Shown: piece by piece, positions 16,278-24,495 of the stretch
Position numbering within the stretch: the stretch's first letter is position 1
How the letters are laid out: each line of letters opens with the position of its first letter
Assembly (NCBI GenBank): GCA_022844405.1
Contig: JALHLV010000001.1
Location: 1 to 64,000, forward strand
DNA: 64,000 nt
From: Sphingomonadales bacterium
GTDB lineage: Bacteria > Pseudomonadota > Alphaproteobacteria > SMXS01
Reading direction: 5' to 3'
Made by a program: the position numbers and the translations under genes
Notes under the pieces: generated by a model
What the model was told of the DNA's origin: nothing
What the model saw: the letters and a program-made list of their open reading frames with translations, nothing else
The model's database searches: none

Positions 16278-17408
16278 TCATCCCCGCGCCGCGATGCGGC
16301 GATAGAGCCTGTCGAGCGCATCGACGACCGTGTCCATGCCGAACAATCGTTGGGCGCGGTCTCGGCCGCGCAGGCCCATTGCGGCAAGGGCCGCAGGATC
16401 GGACAGCATGGCGATCGCCGCCTCAGCCAGCGCGACCGCATCGTCGCCCGGCACCAGCCGTCCGGTCACGCCGTCCTCGACGGCCTCGCGCAGGCCGCCG
16501 ACGGCGGCCGCCAGCATGGGCTTCGACTGCAATGCCGCTTCCACCGCGACCAGGCCAAAGGGTTCCTGCCACCGGGACGGCATGATCACGAGCGTGGCGC
16601 GGGCCATCAGCGCCGGCATGTCGCCGGGCTGGACCCAACCGATGAAATCGATGGACTCCGCGACACCCAGGCTCCGGGCCTGCCGCTCCAGCGCCTCACG
16701 CTCCGGCCCGTCACCGGCCATGGTCATGCGCGCCGAGGGAAAATGCCGAAGGATGGCGGCGAAGGCCGCGACGGCAAGGTCCATGCCCTTTTCCGGCACC
16801 AGCCTGCCGGCGCAAAGCAGGTGGGGGGCGTCGTGCGGTGCGGTGGCCGGTGCCGGGTCGGCCCGCGGTGGCTCGACGCCGTAATGGATCAAGGAACTGC
16901 GGCCGGCAACGGCCGGAGCGACCGTCCGGGCGTCCTCCAGCACCGCCTGCGAATGGGCGACGACCCAGTCGGACCGGTCGAAGATGTCACCCAACAGGGT
17001 GCCGGCGCCGCCGCGCAGGCCGCTGACCGGTCCATGGAGCGTGGTCACCGTTCGCGCGGGCGCCGCCTGCGCCGTCCTCAGGTGGTAGAATGCCATGGGC
17101 CCGCTGAAATTCAGGTGCACGATGTCCGGCGCGATGTGCTGCTTGAGGGCCCGGACCTGCCGCAAATTCTCCATCAGCAGTCCGGGGTCGCCGCGCGACA
17201 TGGCCGCGCGCAGCGGCAGCCGTCGGAGAACGATGCCGTCCATGTCCTCGTGGTCCGGCAACGAGCCATCGGCGTCACCCGTCAACACATGGACGTCGTA
17301 ACCCCGCGCGGCCAGGCGAGGCAGCAAGGCATGGCTGAACGTCTCGATGCCGCCGATACTGGGCCACAGGACTTCGGCCCAGTAGAACAGCCTGGGGGGC
17401 GTCGTCAT
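16278..17408 (-). CDS. family 4 glycosyltransferase
   Basis: This GT-B enzyme has 376 residues from ATG 17408, overlapping the kinase stop by 4 nt. Landmarks are LWPSIGGIETFSHALLPRLAARGYDV at the N-terminal acceptor domain, HLLCAGRLVPEKGMDLAV at the donor domain, and the EPFGLVAVEAALQSKPM motif (E-x7-E). It should add a hexose or similar sugar to a lipid-linked or soluble acceptor in the cytoplasm. Its tight coupling to the HprK-like gene shows the module has a glycan component. Confidence 0.9.
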   Translation of the reverse strand: MTTPPRLFYWAEVLWPSIGGIETFSHALLPRLAARGYDVHVLTGDADGSLPDHEDMDGIVLRRLPLRAAMSRGDPGLLMENLRQVRALKQHIAPDIVHLNFSGPMAFYHLRTAQAAPARTVTTLHGPVSGLRGGAGTLLGDIFDRSDWVVAHSQAVLEDARTVAPAVAGRSSLIHYGVEPPRADPAPATAPHDAPHLLCAGRLVPEKGMDLAVAAFAAILRHFPSARMTMAGDGPEREALERQARSLGVAESIDFIGWVQPGDMPALMARATLVIMPSRWQEPFGLVAVEAALQSKPMLAAAVGGLREAVEDGVTGRLVPGDDAVALAEAAIAMLSDPAALAAMGLRGRDRAQRLFGMDTVVDALDRLYRRIAARG

Positions 17409-18469
17409 CGTTCCTCCGCTCCGTTGACCGGATCGAGCGTGTCGAACAGGGCGTTGACCGCGCCGGGAATGGCGTCGACGTCGCGGCCCAGTTCCAGCCA
17501 GTAGCACGGCACGCTGTCGATCAGGCCGGCAATCCGTTCCATAGCGTCATGGTCGACGATGGGCAGCGACATGATCGAGCTGGGCGCCATGGAGAGCAGG
17601 GCCTGGCCCTTGCGCGCCGGGCGGAAGATGGTATCGGGACGGTCGACGATCCTGGGCAGCACGACCGCGCCGATGGGCACGCGCGCGGCCATGCGGGTGG
17701 CATCGATCGGGGTCAGATAGACGACGGCTTTCTGCTCGAAGTCGTTGCGCGGCGGCAGCGAGCGGGCTTCCAGGTCGGGAAACCGCCGGATGTGGTCCAC
17801 ATCGACCAGGCACGAGCCATAGAGGCTGTGACCGACAAATCCGCTGTCCGTGCGCTCCAGGCCAATCGCGTCGTCGCCCAGATAGGACAGGCCGGCGCGG
17901 AAGCAGGAAATCGAGGAGGTGGTCTTGCCCGACCCGCCCACGCCGACGAACAGCATGCCTCTCATGATGCCGTCCGGCGCCTGACGCGCGATCAGGCCGG
18001 CATGGACGAACTGGATGCCATGGCCAGAGAGCCACAGGCAGAACATGCGGTGGAAAGGCCGCGCCCGTTCGTCGAGGGCGCGCCGGCCGAGGCCAACGGC
18101 CGAGCCGACGACCCTGTTGCGCTCGCGGTCATACCAGATGGCGCCCGAAGGCCTCTGTTCACCCAGATAACGGCGGTCGTCGGAGATGGTGAACTGGCCG
18201 AACGGCCTGACCTGCTCAACCGGCGCGCCCAGGATGGCGGCGACGCCGGTTTCCTCCTCGCTCCACAGGTCGACGGTCATCTCCGGTTCCCGATCGGTCC
18301 CGCCGCGGAGGTGGGAAAGCGGCAGGTCCACTTCCCCCGCGAGGGCGGGGCCGGCGACGCGGACGCGGACCGGCCGCCCGCCGACCAGATAGTGGACGGT
18401 CGTGCCGCGGCGCGAGAAGGCGACGTCGAATGAAGTCGACGCGGCGTCGAAAAGGGGAGCGATATCCAT
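17405..18469 (-). CDS. HPr-kinase-like (HprK-related) protein
   Basis: This protein has 354 residues from ATG 18469 (MDIAPLFDAASTSF). The C-terminal half is an HPr serine kinase/phosphorylase-like P-loop domain: LFVGVGGSGKTTSSISC (Walker A), FRAGLSYLGDDAIGLE (Walker B region) and the following strand pattern to PIGAVVLPRIV. The N-terminal ~150 residues match the HprK-related proteins that travel with PqqD-like and nucleotidyltransferase genes. There is no HPr or PTS gene nearby, so the classical role in sugar regulation is unlikely. In some RiPP clusters such kinases phosphorylate the peptide; here the substrate may be a peptide, a nucleotide-linked intermediate or a sugar. Confidence 0.85.
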   Translation of the reverse strand: MDIAPLFDAASTSFDVAFSRRGTTVHYLVGGRPVRVRVAGPALAGEVDLPLSHLRGGTDREPEMTVDLWSEEETGVAAILGAPVEQVRPFGQFTISDDRRYLGEQRPSGAIWYDRERNRVVGSAVGLGRRALDERARPFHRMFCLWLSGHGIQFVHAGLIARQAPDGIMRGMLFVGVGGSGKTTSSISCFRAGLSYLGDDAIGLERTDSGFVGHSLYGSCLVDVDHIRRFPDLEARSLPPRNDFEQKAVVYLTPIDATRMAARVPIGAVVLPRIVDRPDTIFRPARKGQALLSMAPSSIMSLPIVDHDAMERIAGLIDSVPCYWLELGRDVDAIPGAVNALFDTLDPVNGAEER

Positions 18470-18482
18470 CAGACCCGCCTCG

Positions 18483-19622
18483 TCACGTATTGATGTGGCG
18501 CTTGACCAGAACCCGGTCCAGCAGCCTGCCCTTGTGCCGCGCCGCGATGACCCGCGCATGCCTCAGCCTCGCGGCCGCCAGTTTCAGGGGGTTCCGGATG
18601 CCGCAGCCATAGATCAGATCAATGTGATGCTTCTTGAATGGCGAGGACAGGACGCGGATCAGCTGGGTGAAGGCCATGGTCCTGGGCGACTTCAGCAGCC
18701 GCAACGCATGGCGGTGCCGAAGCCGGGCCGCGCGGCCCGGCGGCTCGTCCAGCGGCCAGGGCAGCCCCAGCAATTGCTCGGCCTGATACAGCCGGGCCCT
18801 GAGGACGCCGGCCATGCCGGCTGCGCGCATCAGCCCGTCAACTTCGCGCCAGTCGATGTCCGGGCCGTGCCGGCGGCAAATCTGCGCCAGGTCCACCAGC
18901 TGCCGGGTCCTGATCAGGCCCAGTGTGTGGCCCTGATCCTGGACCTGCGAGTGGAAGATGTTGTGCCAGACCCTGTGGGCGGGCGACAGCACGCGCAGGC
19001 GCGGGTCGGAAGCCAGCGGCCTGCTGTTTTCCAGCGCGATGGCAGCCGACAGCAGCGACCGCTGCTGCCCGACCCGGTGGTGCAATTCCACGTCGGAGAC
19101 GTCGCCCCGCCGCCGCATGGCGGGGTAGGTGTAGACCCAGTCGTCGTTCGGTTCCTCGGTGACCTCGTAGCCTTGCGCCTGCATGGCGGCGGCAACCGGC
19201 TCGACCGCGTCGGCCGGCAGCAGGAAATCCAGGTCCCACATGAATCGCGCGCCGATCTCGTCCGGCGGGGCATCCATCAGGGTCGCGCCGCCTTTCAGGA
19301 TCGCCGGCGCCACGCCCAGCCGTTCGCAGATGTCCACCACGTTCCGCCCCTGGTCCCGAATGCGCTCGTTGCGGAGCACATTCATCATGTGGCGCCGTTG
19401 CAGGGCGCCGCGCACGGCGGCGGGAACGCGCTCGATCAGGCCCTTGCCCTTCAGGCTCAGCCATAGGGCCGGCGCCAGATTGCCGGCGTCGGCCGATGCG
19501 ACCAGCGCGGTCCAGGCCTGCTCGTCTTCCGGCGCCGGAAGTGCCCGGCCGAGCATGTCGCGGGTCGCCGGCCCGTCGTCGATCGACAGGCAACGGCAAA
19601 GCAGCAGATGGGGACTCATCAC
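18483..19622 (-). CDS. nucleotidyltransferase-family protein (NTP_transf_5)
   Basis: This 379-residue protein has a clear NTP_transf_5 core near residues 105-155: the G-motif LKGGATLMDAPPDEIGARF and then MWDLDFLLPADAVEP, where the D-x-D pair of a Pol-beta-fold nucleotidyltransferase is intact. A helical C-terminal region with HRVWHNIFHSQVQDQG, probably a HEPN-like or substrate-binding part, follows. It starts the compact block between the two repeats and ends 13 nt before the HprK-like gene. Biochemical targets of this family are unknown; transfer of a nucleotidyl or aminoacyl-adenylate group in glycan or peptide tailoring is possible. It pairs with the degenerate relative at 13917-15092. Confidence 0.82.
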   Translation of the reverse strand: MMSPHLLLCRCLSIDDGPATRDMLGRALPAPEDEQAWTALVASADAGNLAPALWLSLKGKGLIERVPAAVRGALQRRHMMNVLRNERIRDQGRNVVDICERLGVAPAILKGGATLMDAPPDEIGARFMWDLDFLLPADAVEPVAAAMQAQGYEVTEEPNDDWVYTYPAMRRRGDVSDVELHHRVGQQRSLLSAAIALENSRPLASDPRLRVLSPAHRVWHNIFHSQVQDQGHTLGLIRTRQLVDLAQICRRHGPDIDWREVDGLMRAAGMAGVLRARLYQAEQLLGLPWPLDEPPGRAARLRHRHALRLLKSPRTMAFTQLIRVLSSPFKKHHIDLIYGCGIRNPLKLAAARLRHARVIAARHKGRLLDRVLVKRHINT

Positions 19623-19661
19623 GTCGTCCGGCCCGTCGATTCTGGCATTTACACTACGGCG

Positions 19662-19745
19662 TTTTCAGCTAGCGCTGAACCACTCTAGCATTTCTCGCCG
19701 CGGCTTTCGGGCGCCAAGGCGATTCCGCGTTGGCTGAAAGCGCTC
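19662..19745. repeat. dispersed intergenic repeat, copy B
   Basis: This is the partner of copy A at 13811-13895 in direct orientation, lying between the AlkP gene and the first nucleotidyltransferase gene. Substitutions are scattered and there are no large gaps. It probably separates two transcription units, so the AlkP gene may be expressed apart from the rest. Confidence 0.7.
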
Positions 19746-19775
19746 GAAGGTGCCGATAATGGCCGGTACAGGGCG

Positions 19776-21293
19776 TCATCCGATCGGTCCGCCAGGCGCC
19801 GTGCCCGGCAGCGGCGTGCCCTCGCAGCCCGGCAAAGCGACGCCGAGCAGGGCCCCGACCGTCGCGGCCAGATCTTCCACCGGGCGGGGCGGGGCCGTGA
19901 GGCCGGCTTCCAGACCGCCACCCGCGGCGACCAGCAATCCACCGGGCACATGCGCCCCGGTCCGCGGCGTTCCCGCGGGGCTTCGGATGAGGCCGATCTT
20001 GCGGGACGCGGCCGAGGTGGCGCGTCGGGACAGGTTCCAGAACACCAGCAGGTCGGGCAGGTGCGACAGCAGCGGGCCGGCATAGAGCCGGCCGATGGGC
20101 ACCACATCGTCGATCAACCGCTCGCCGGTTTCCGGGTCCACGATATCGAGCAGATCGCGCGAAAGCCGGGCACAGAAGGCGTCGGCCTCGGCGCCGGGCT
20201 CGATCAGACCGCTGGCCTCGCGGCCCGCGAGATTGAGCCGGATGCCGCTGACATGTTCGCTCGGCTCGATGGAGAAGGCGGGTTGTCCGGCCCGGTGGCT
20301 GGTCCCGGCAGCGCCCGCGATCCGCCGCAACGCCCGGCGACCGCGGCCGCCGGCGAGATCGATCAGCCGGGCCGCGAGCGGCTTGAGCAGGCGGCGGACC
20401 GACGCGACCTGCGGCCGGTGAGACGGACAAAGCCGGTCGAGTATTTCCGGCAACAGCCTGGCGAGCCCACGACTGGGTCCCATGCCCAGCGCCGAGAAGA
20501 CGATCACGGTGGTATCGGGTCCAGCGCGGGCGATGAGGTCGCCCATGGCGCTGTCGATGGCCTGGTGCGCGCGCAGCAGGGGATCGCCGGTCAGCGCCGC
20601 CAGATCCGGAGGGTGGTCCGGATGCGAGCGGTCGTGCAGATGCCAGCCATGGTGTCCGGCGCAATGGGCTTCCTTGAACACCGCGAAGAACAGGTCCCAG
20701 GGCTCCCGGTCGATCAGCGACAGGCAGAGGTCGCGCTTCATGCCGGTGCTGGTTTCCAGCCGTTCCAGCATGCCGTCGTAGCCCGCCGCGTCGAGCGACG
20801 GCTGGGAGAAGCCGCACAGGCTTTCCGGCGCCGGGCCGAACCGGTCGATGGTTTCGCGGGCGAAGTGTTCGGGGAACGCCACGGGCGCGGCGTGATCGCG
20901 GCCATGCACCAGCCAATCGCCGAGGTACACGCCGTTGAGCGTGGCGGGCAGCGGGCTCTTGGGCACGTCGATCACCGCCACGCGCTTGCCGGCGCGGCCC
21001 AGCGTGGCCCAGATCGGCTCGTGGCACAGATCACCGTCGGCAAAGCTGGGCAGGCTGTAGCTGCCGGGCCGTAACCGCCGATAGTAGAACCGGCCATGGG
21101 TTGCCGGTGAAACGCCGGTGTAGACGGTGGCCCAGGTGCCATCGTCGCCGCATCCCGGCGGTCCTTCGAGGCGGCACGTCATGCCCCGCGCGCGCAGCGC
21201 CCGAAGCGTCGGCAACGATCCGTCCTCGCTCCAGCGCAGCAGCAGGTCGGGATTGCCTGCGTCCACGCCCAGCAGCATCACGTGTCCCGGCAC
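19776..21293 (-). CDS. AlkP-superfamily phosphohydrolase / phosphodiesterase
   Basis: This protein has 505 residues from GTG 21293, which has GAGGGGG close upstream. Superfamily landmarks are VMLLGVDAGNPDLL (metal), DGTWATVYTGVSPATHG (nucleophile Thr region), FKEAHCAGHHGWHLHD (metal His/Asp), TVIVFSALGMGPS and a C-terminal PRTGAHVPGGLLVAAG. It has no signal peptide. The protein at 3076-4707 is a paralogue (shared PWDLF, DSAMGDLIA-like and IRLNLAGREASG blocks), though the final metal site here (GAHVPGG) differs from SHGARID there. It probably hydrolyses or transfers a phosphate on a sugar or lipid intermediate of the module. Confidence 0.83.
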   Translation of the reverse strand: MPGHVMLLGVDAGNPDLLLRWSEDGSLPTLRALRARGMTCRLEGPPGCGDDGTWATVYTGVSPATHGRFYYRRLRPGSYSLPSFADGDLCHEPIWATLGRAGKRVAVIDVPKSPLPATLNGVYLGDWLVHGRDHAAPVAFPEHFARETIDRFGPAPESLCGFSQPSLDAAGYDGMLERLETSTGMKRDLCLSLIDREPWDLFFAVFKEAHCAGHHGWHLHDRSHPDHPPDLAALTGDPLLRAHQAIDSAMGDLIARAGPDTTVIVFSALGMGPSRGLARLLPEILDRLCPSHRPQVASVRRLLKPLAARLIDLAGGRGRRALRRIAGAAGTSHRAGQPAFSIEPSEHVSGIRLNLAGREASGLIEPGAEADAFCARLSRDLLDIVDPETGERLIDDVVPIGRLYAGPLLSHLPDLLVFWNLSRRATSAASRKIGLIRSPAGTPRTGAHVPGGLLVAAGGGLEAGLTAPPRPVEDLAATVGALLGVALPGCEGTPLPGTAPGGPIG

Positions 21294-21470
21294 CTTACCC
21301 CCTCGCGGCGCGATCCATCATGCCGTCCATCGATCGCGTACATAGCCGTCGCCGGCAAAGCTTCGCAGCCTTGCCCCGATCATAGCACGGCGGTTTCGGT
21401 CTGTGCGCAATGCCGATCAAGCGCGGTACCCAGGCCGCGCGTAGGCTCGTGTTCGCAACGTGAGGTTCCC

Positions 21471-22301
21471 ATGGATTCCATCGGCAAAGCGCTCTGGTTC
21501 ATCGAAAGCCACTTGGCGGAGGACATTGCTCTTGCCGACGTCGCGGCGGTGGCTGGCTTGTCCCGGTTCCACCTGGTCCGGGCATTCGGCGACGCCACCG
21601 GCCATTCGGTGATGCGCTACGTGCGCGGCCGGCGGCTGACCGGTGCCGCGCGGGCGCTGGCGGACGGCGCGCCCGACATCCTCGCCGTGGCGCTCGATGC
21701 CGGCTACGGATCCCACGAGGCGTTCACCCGCGCGTTCCGCGACCAGTTCGGGCTGACGCCCGAGGCTGTCCGCACGCAGCGCCACACTGACAACCTCAAG
21801 CTGGTGGAGCCCATCACCATGACCACGCAACCACTGGCGGACCTCGATCCGCCCCGCTTCATCGACGGCAGGCCCATGCTGATGGTGGGTCTGCTGGAAC
21901 GGTTCGACTATGAGAGGCGCCCGGGAATCCCGGCGCTGTGGCAGCGCTTCGTGCCCTGGCTGGGACATCTGCCGGGCGAGGTTGGCGGCGTCACCTGGGG
22001 CCTGATGCGTAACGCCGACGACGCCGCCTTCGACTACATGGCCTGCGTCGAGGTGCGCGACTTCAGCGGGCTGGCAGCCGGACTGACGAGGATAAGGGTG
22101 GAGGCCCAACGTTACGCCGTCTTCGCCCATCACGGCCACGTATCGACCCTGGTCACTACCTTCGCGGCGATCTGGCGGCAGTGGCTGCCCGAGTCGGGGC
22201 TGGTACCGGCCGAAGCGCCCCAGTTCGAACGCTACGGACCCGCCTTCGATCAGATGACCGGCATGGGCGACATCGAGGTCTGGATACCGATCGAGAGGTG
22301 A
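21471..22301 (+). CDS. AraC-type regulator with GyrI-like effector domain
   Basis: This protein has 276 residues from ATG 21471 with TGAGG upstream. Residues 1-105 are an N-terminal AraC DNA-binding domain with two HTH units (DIALADVAAVAGLSRFHLVRAF and ILAVALDAGYGSHEAFTRAFRDQFG). Residues ~125-276 are a GyrI-like/SoxS-Rob-type ligand domain (FERYGPAFDQMTG, IEVWIPIER at the end). This architecture is common in regulators of multidrug or small-molecule stress (Rob, BmrR-like ligand pockets). The target genes are not evident; it converges on the exported protein to its right. Confidence 0.9.
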   Translation: MDSIGKALWFIESHLAEDIALADVAAVAGLSRFHLVRAFGDATGHSVMRYVRGRRLTGAARALADGAPDILAVALDAGYGSHEAFTRAFRDQFGLTPEAVRTQRHTDNLKLVEPITMTTQPLADLDPPRFIDGRPMLMVGLLERFDYERRPGIPALWQRFVPWLGHLPGEVGGVTWGLMRNADDAAFDYMACVEVRDFSGLAAGLTRIRVEAQRYAVFAHHGHVSTLVTTFAAIWRQWLPESGLVPAEAPQFERYGPAFDQMTGMGDIEVWIPIER

Positions 22302-22302
22302 A

Positions 22303-22330
22303 AACGTCCCGGACTTGAGTCCGGGGCGTT
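22303..22330. terminator. bidirectional terminator hairpin
   Basis: The 12-bp arms AACGTCCCGGAC and GTCCGGGGCGTT surround TTGA, with one T-G wobble. It begins directly after the AraC-type stop and faces the convergent gene ending at 22353. Confidence 0.8.
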
Positions 22331-22352
22331 TCCGATGATCCGCGGTCCGGCG

Positions 22353-23177
22353 CTACTTGCGGGCGTAGCTCTCGATGAACACCTGGTAGTCGCCGACCGG
22401 GCGGCACACCAGTTGCAGCGCGGTGACGTTGCGGTCGCCGCCGGGCAGGTCGATGCGCCGGAACTCACCCCGCCGCAGCATGCCGCCGATATCGAGTTCG
22501 CGGGTGTTGCCGTTGCGGAAGGTGACGAAGACGCGCCGGCACTGGGCGTCGCCGTTGAGCGCGCGCAGCGCGATCTGGTCCACCCTGCGGCCGGCCCAGC
22601 CGGTCGTCGTGGTCTCGCGGTCCCTGCGGCCCTCGAAGCTCTCGACGCCGAGCCTCACCCAGCCGTCGAATTGGCCCGGCGGCGGATAGGGACCCGGACG
22701 CGGCGGATAGGGAACCGGCACCCCGGCGCCGGGAGGCAGCGGACCCGGGTTGCCGGGCGTGAACATCCACGCCCATGCCGGATCGCGGCGCCAGATGTTG
22801 GCATAGCCACCCAGGTCGACGCCCACATTGATGCGGGCCAGCCGCTGGCCGTCGGAACGGCAACGGAAGTCGAGGCGGCGGATCTCGCGCTGGCGGCCGG
22901 GCATGTCGATGATCACGCTAGCGCCCTGGCGAATGCCGCCGTCGAAGATTTCGCGGGTGTTGCCGTTGCGGAAGGTGGCGGTCACCGACCGGCAGCGCAC
23001 GTCGTTGCCCCAGGCGGTGAACCGCAGCCGCTCCACCGGGCCGCCGAAATTGCCGTATTGCCGTTCATGGTCGCCGCCGCGGTCGAAGTCGACCGAGCCG
23101 ACATTGTACCAGGCCGCGTGGGCCGGTGCGGCAAGCGCCACGAAAGCCACCGCCGCCAATGCACCCAATCTGATCAA
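22353..23177 (-). CDS. exported protein with two tandem DUF2541-like repeats
   Basis: This 274-residue protein uses TTG 23177, supported by GGAGG six bases upstream. A signal peptide (LGALAAVAFVALAAPAHA) is followed by two copies of one beta-rich unit, about residues 45-110 and 185-250. Each has VxxLxxxAxxxDxxCRxVxxTFRNGNTRE, a shared FRNGNTRE core and IDMPG or IDLPG 20 residues later. A Pro/Gly/Tyr-rich linker (about residues 145-170) joins them. The unit resembles the DUF2541 beta-sandwich. One Cys pair per unit suggests disulfides in the periplasm. Function unknown; monocistronic. Confidence 0.75.
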   Translation of the reverse strand: MIRLGALAAVAFVALAAPAHAAWYNVGSVDFDRGGDHERQYGNFGGPVERLRFTAWGNDVRCRSVTATFRNGNTREIFDGGIRQGASVIIDMPGRQREIRRLDFRCRSDGQRLARINVGVDLGGYANIWRRDPAWAWMFTPGNPGPLPPGAGVPVPYPPRPGPYPPPGQFDGWVRLGVESFEGRRDRETTTTGWAGRRVDQIALRALNGDAQCRRVFVTFRNGNTRELDIGGMLRRGEFRRIDLPGGDRNVTALQLVCRPVGDYQVFIESYARK

Positions 23178-23308
23178 ACGTGCCTCCGGACAGATGTTGA
23201 TATACTCGTTTACCTCTGAAAACCTGTAACGACGATGAACACGCCGCAGTTCCGGTTGGCAGCGGCGGACGGGCGGTTCAATCTGCCACAGGGCAGCGGG
23301 AGAGTAGC

Positions 23309-24289
23309 ATGCAGACGAGGCATTTGGGCACCCTTTGGCCGGTCAGCAGCCTGACGCTGGGCGGCGGCGGCATCGGCAATGTATGGGGCGCGACGACGCG
23401 CGAGGAGGCCGTCGCCACGGTGAAGGCGGCGGTCGACGCCGGCATCACGCTGCTCGACCTGGCGCCCGGCTATGGCCGCGGCGAGGCCGAGATGGTGGTC
23501 GGCGAGGCGTTCGGCGGCCGGCTTCCCGAAGGCGTGCGGACCACGACGAAGTATCAGCTTGGCTCGCCTGACGCCGCCGAGGTGTACCGCAAGACCGAGG
23601 AGTCGCTGCGCCGCAGCCTGTTGCACATGAAGCGCGAGCAGGTGGACCTGTTCTTCCTGCACTCCAACATTTGTCCCGACAGCTTCACCTATCCGCGCTT
23701 CGCCGAACGCCAGGACAAGTTCGCCACCCGCTGGAGCCTCTATCTCGACGCGGTGATCCCGGCCATGGAGAAGCTGAAGGCGTCCGGCCTGATCGGCGCC
23801 TGGGGCATCACCGGCACCGGCGTGCCCCTGGTGATCCGGCAGGCGCTGATGCATTCGACCAAGCCTGCCGCCGTGCAGGCCGTCGCCAACCTGATGGACG
23901 CCGTCGGCAACATGAAGCAATACGACGAGCTGGGCGAGCCGCGCGCCATCATCAACGCCGCCAGGTCGGCAGGTGTCGGCGTCATGGGCATCCGCGCCGT
24001 GGCCGCCGGCTCGCTGTGCGCCGAGATCGACCGCGAATTGCCGGATGAGGAAGCGACAGCGGTCGACCACCGTGCCGCCGCGCCGTTCCGCGCCCTGTGC
24101 GTGAAATGGGGCGAGGATCCGGCCATCGTCGCCCACCGCTATGCCCTGTCCATGAAGGGCGTCGACACGGTGGTGCTGGGCGTCAAGAACCGCGCCGAAC
24201 TGGCCCAGTGCGTCGAAGCCGCCGATCGCGGCGCGCTGTCGGCCGAGGAGATGGCGGCGATCGACGCGCTGAGGCTGCGGAGAGCCTGA
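23309..24289 (+). CDS. aldo/keto reductase
   Basis: This 326-residue TIM-barrel protein has the family pattern: start LGTLWPVSSLTLGGGGIG, then DAGITLLDLAPGYGRGEAEM (Asp and Tyr of the catalytic tetrad), TTTKYQLG (Lys), VDLFFLHSN (His), and the C-terminal MKGVDTVVLGVKNRAELAQC of NAD(P)H binding. It would reduce a carbonyl compound with NADPH. No neighbours suggest the substrate; the gene stands alone between an exported protein and a repeat element. Confidence 0.9.
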   Translation: MQTRHLGTLWPVSSLTLGGGGIGNVWGATTREEAVATVKAAVDAGITLLDLAPGYGRGEAEMVVGEAFGGRLPEGVRTTTKYQLGSPDAAEVYRKTEESLRRSLLHMKREQVDLFFLHSNICPDSFTYPRFAERQDKFATRWSLYLDAVIPAMEKLKASGLIGAWGITGTGVPLVIRQALMHSTKPAAVQAVANLMDAVGNMKQYDELGEPRAIINAARSAGVGVMGIRAVAAGSLCAEIDRELPDEEATAVDHRAAAPFRALCVKWGEDPAIVAHRYALSMKGVDTVVLGVKNRAELAQCVEAADRGALSAEEMAAIDALRLRRA

Positions 24290-24292
24290 CGC

Positions 24293-24433
24293 CATTCCCT
24301 CTCCCCTTGGGAGAGGGTCAGGGTGAGGGGCGTTCTCTCAAGTCGCTCCGGCTTGTTCCTGTATTGAACAACGCCCCTCACCCTCCCGCGCTTTGCGCGG
24401 GTCCCTCCCTCTCCCAAGGGGAGAGGGGCATTC
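24293..24433. repeat. dispersed inverted-repeat element (CCCTCTCCC family)
   Basis: Long inverted arms, 24293-24334 and 24370-24433, share the core CCCTCTCCCCTTGGGAGAGGG and the outer end of GCCCCTCACCCTC type. The right arm carries an extra small hairpin, CCCGCGCTTTGCGCGGG. The same family recurs at 38763-38870 and 51151-51258. It lies in the gap between two genes on the same strand, where the stem could also act as a terminator. Confidence 0.8.
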
Positions 24434-24495
24434 TAGCGACAAATTTTTTACGCGGACCCTTATCGCGCGAGCGCACGATCCTCTAAAGTGGCGCG

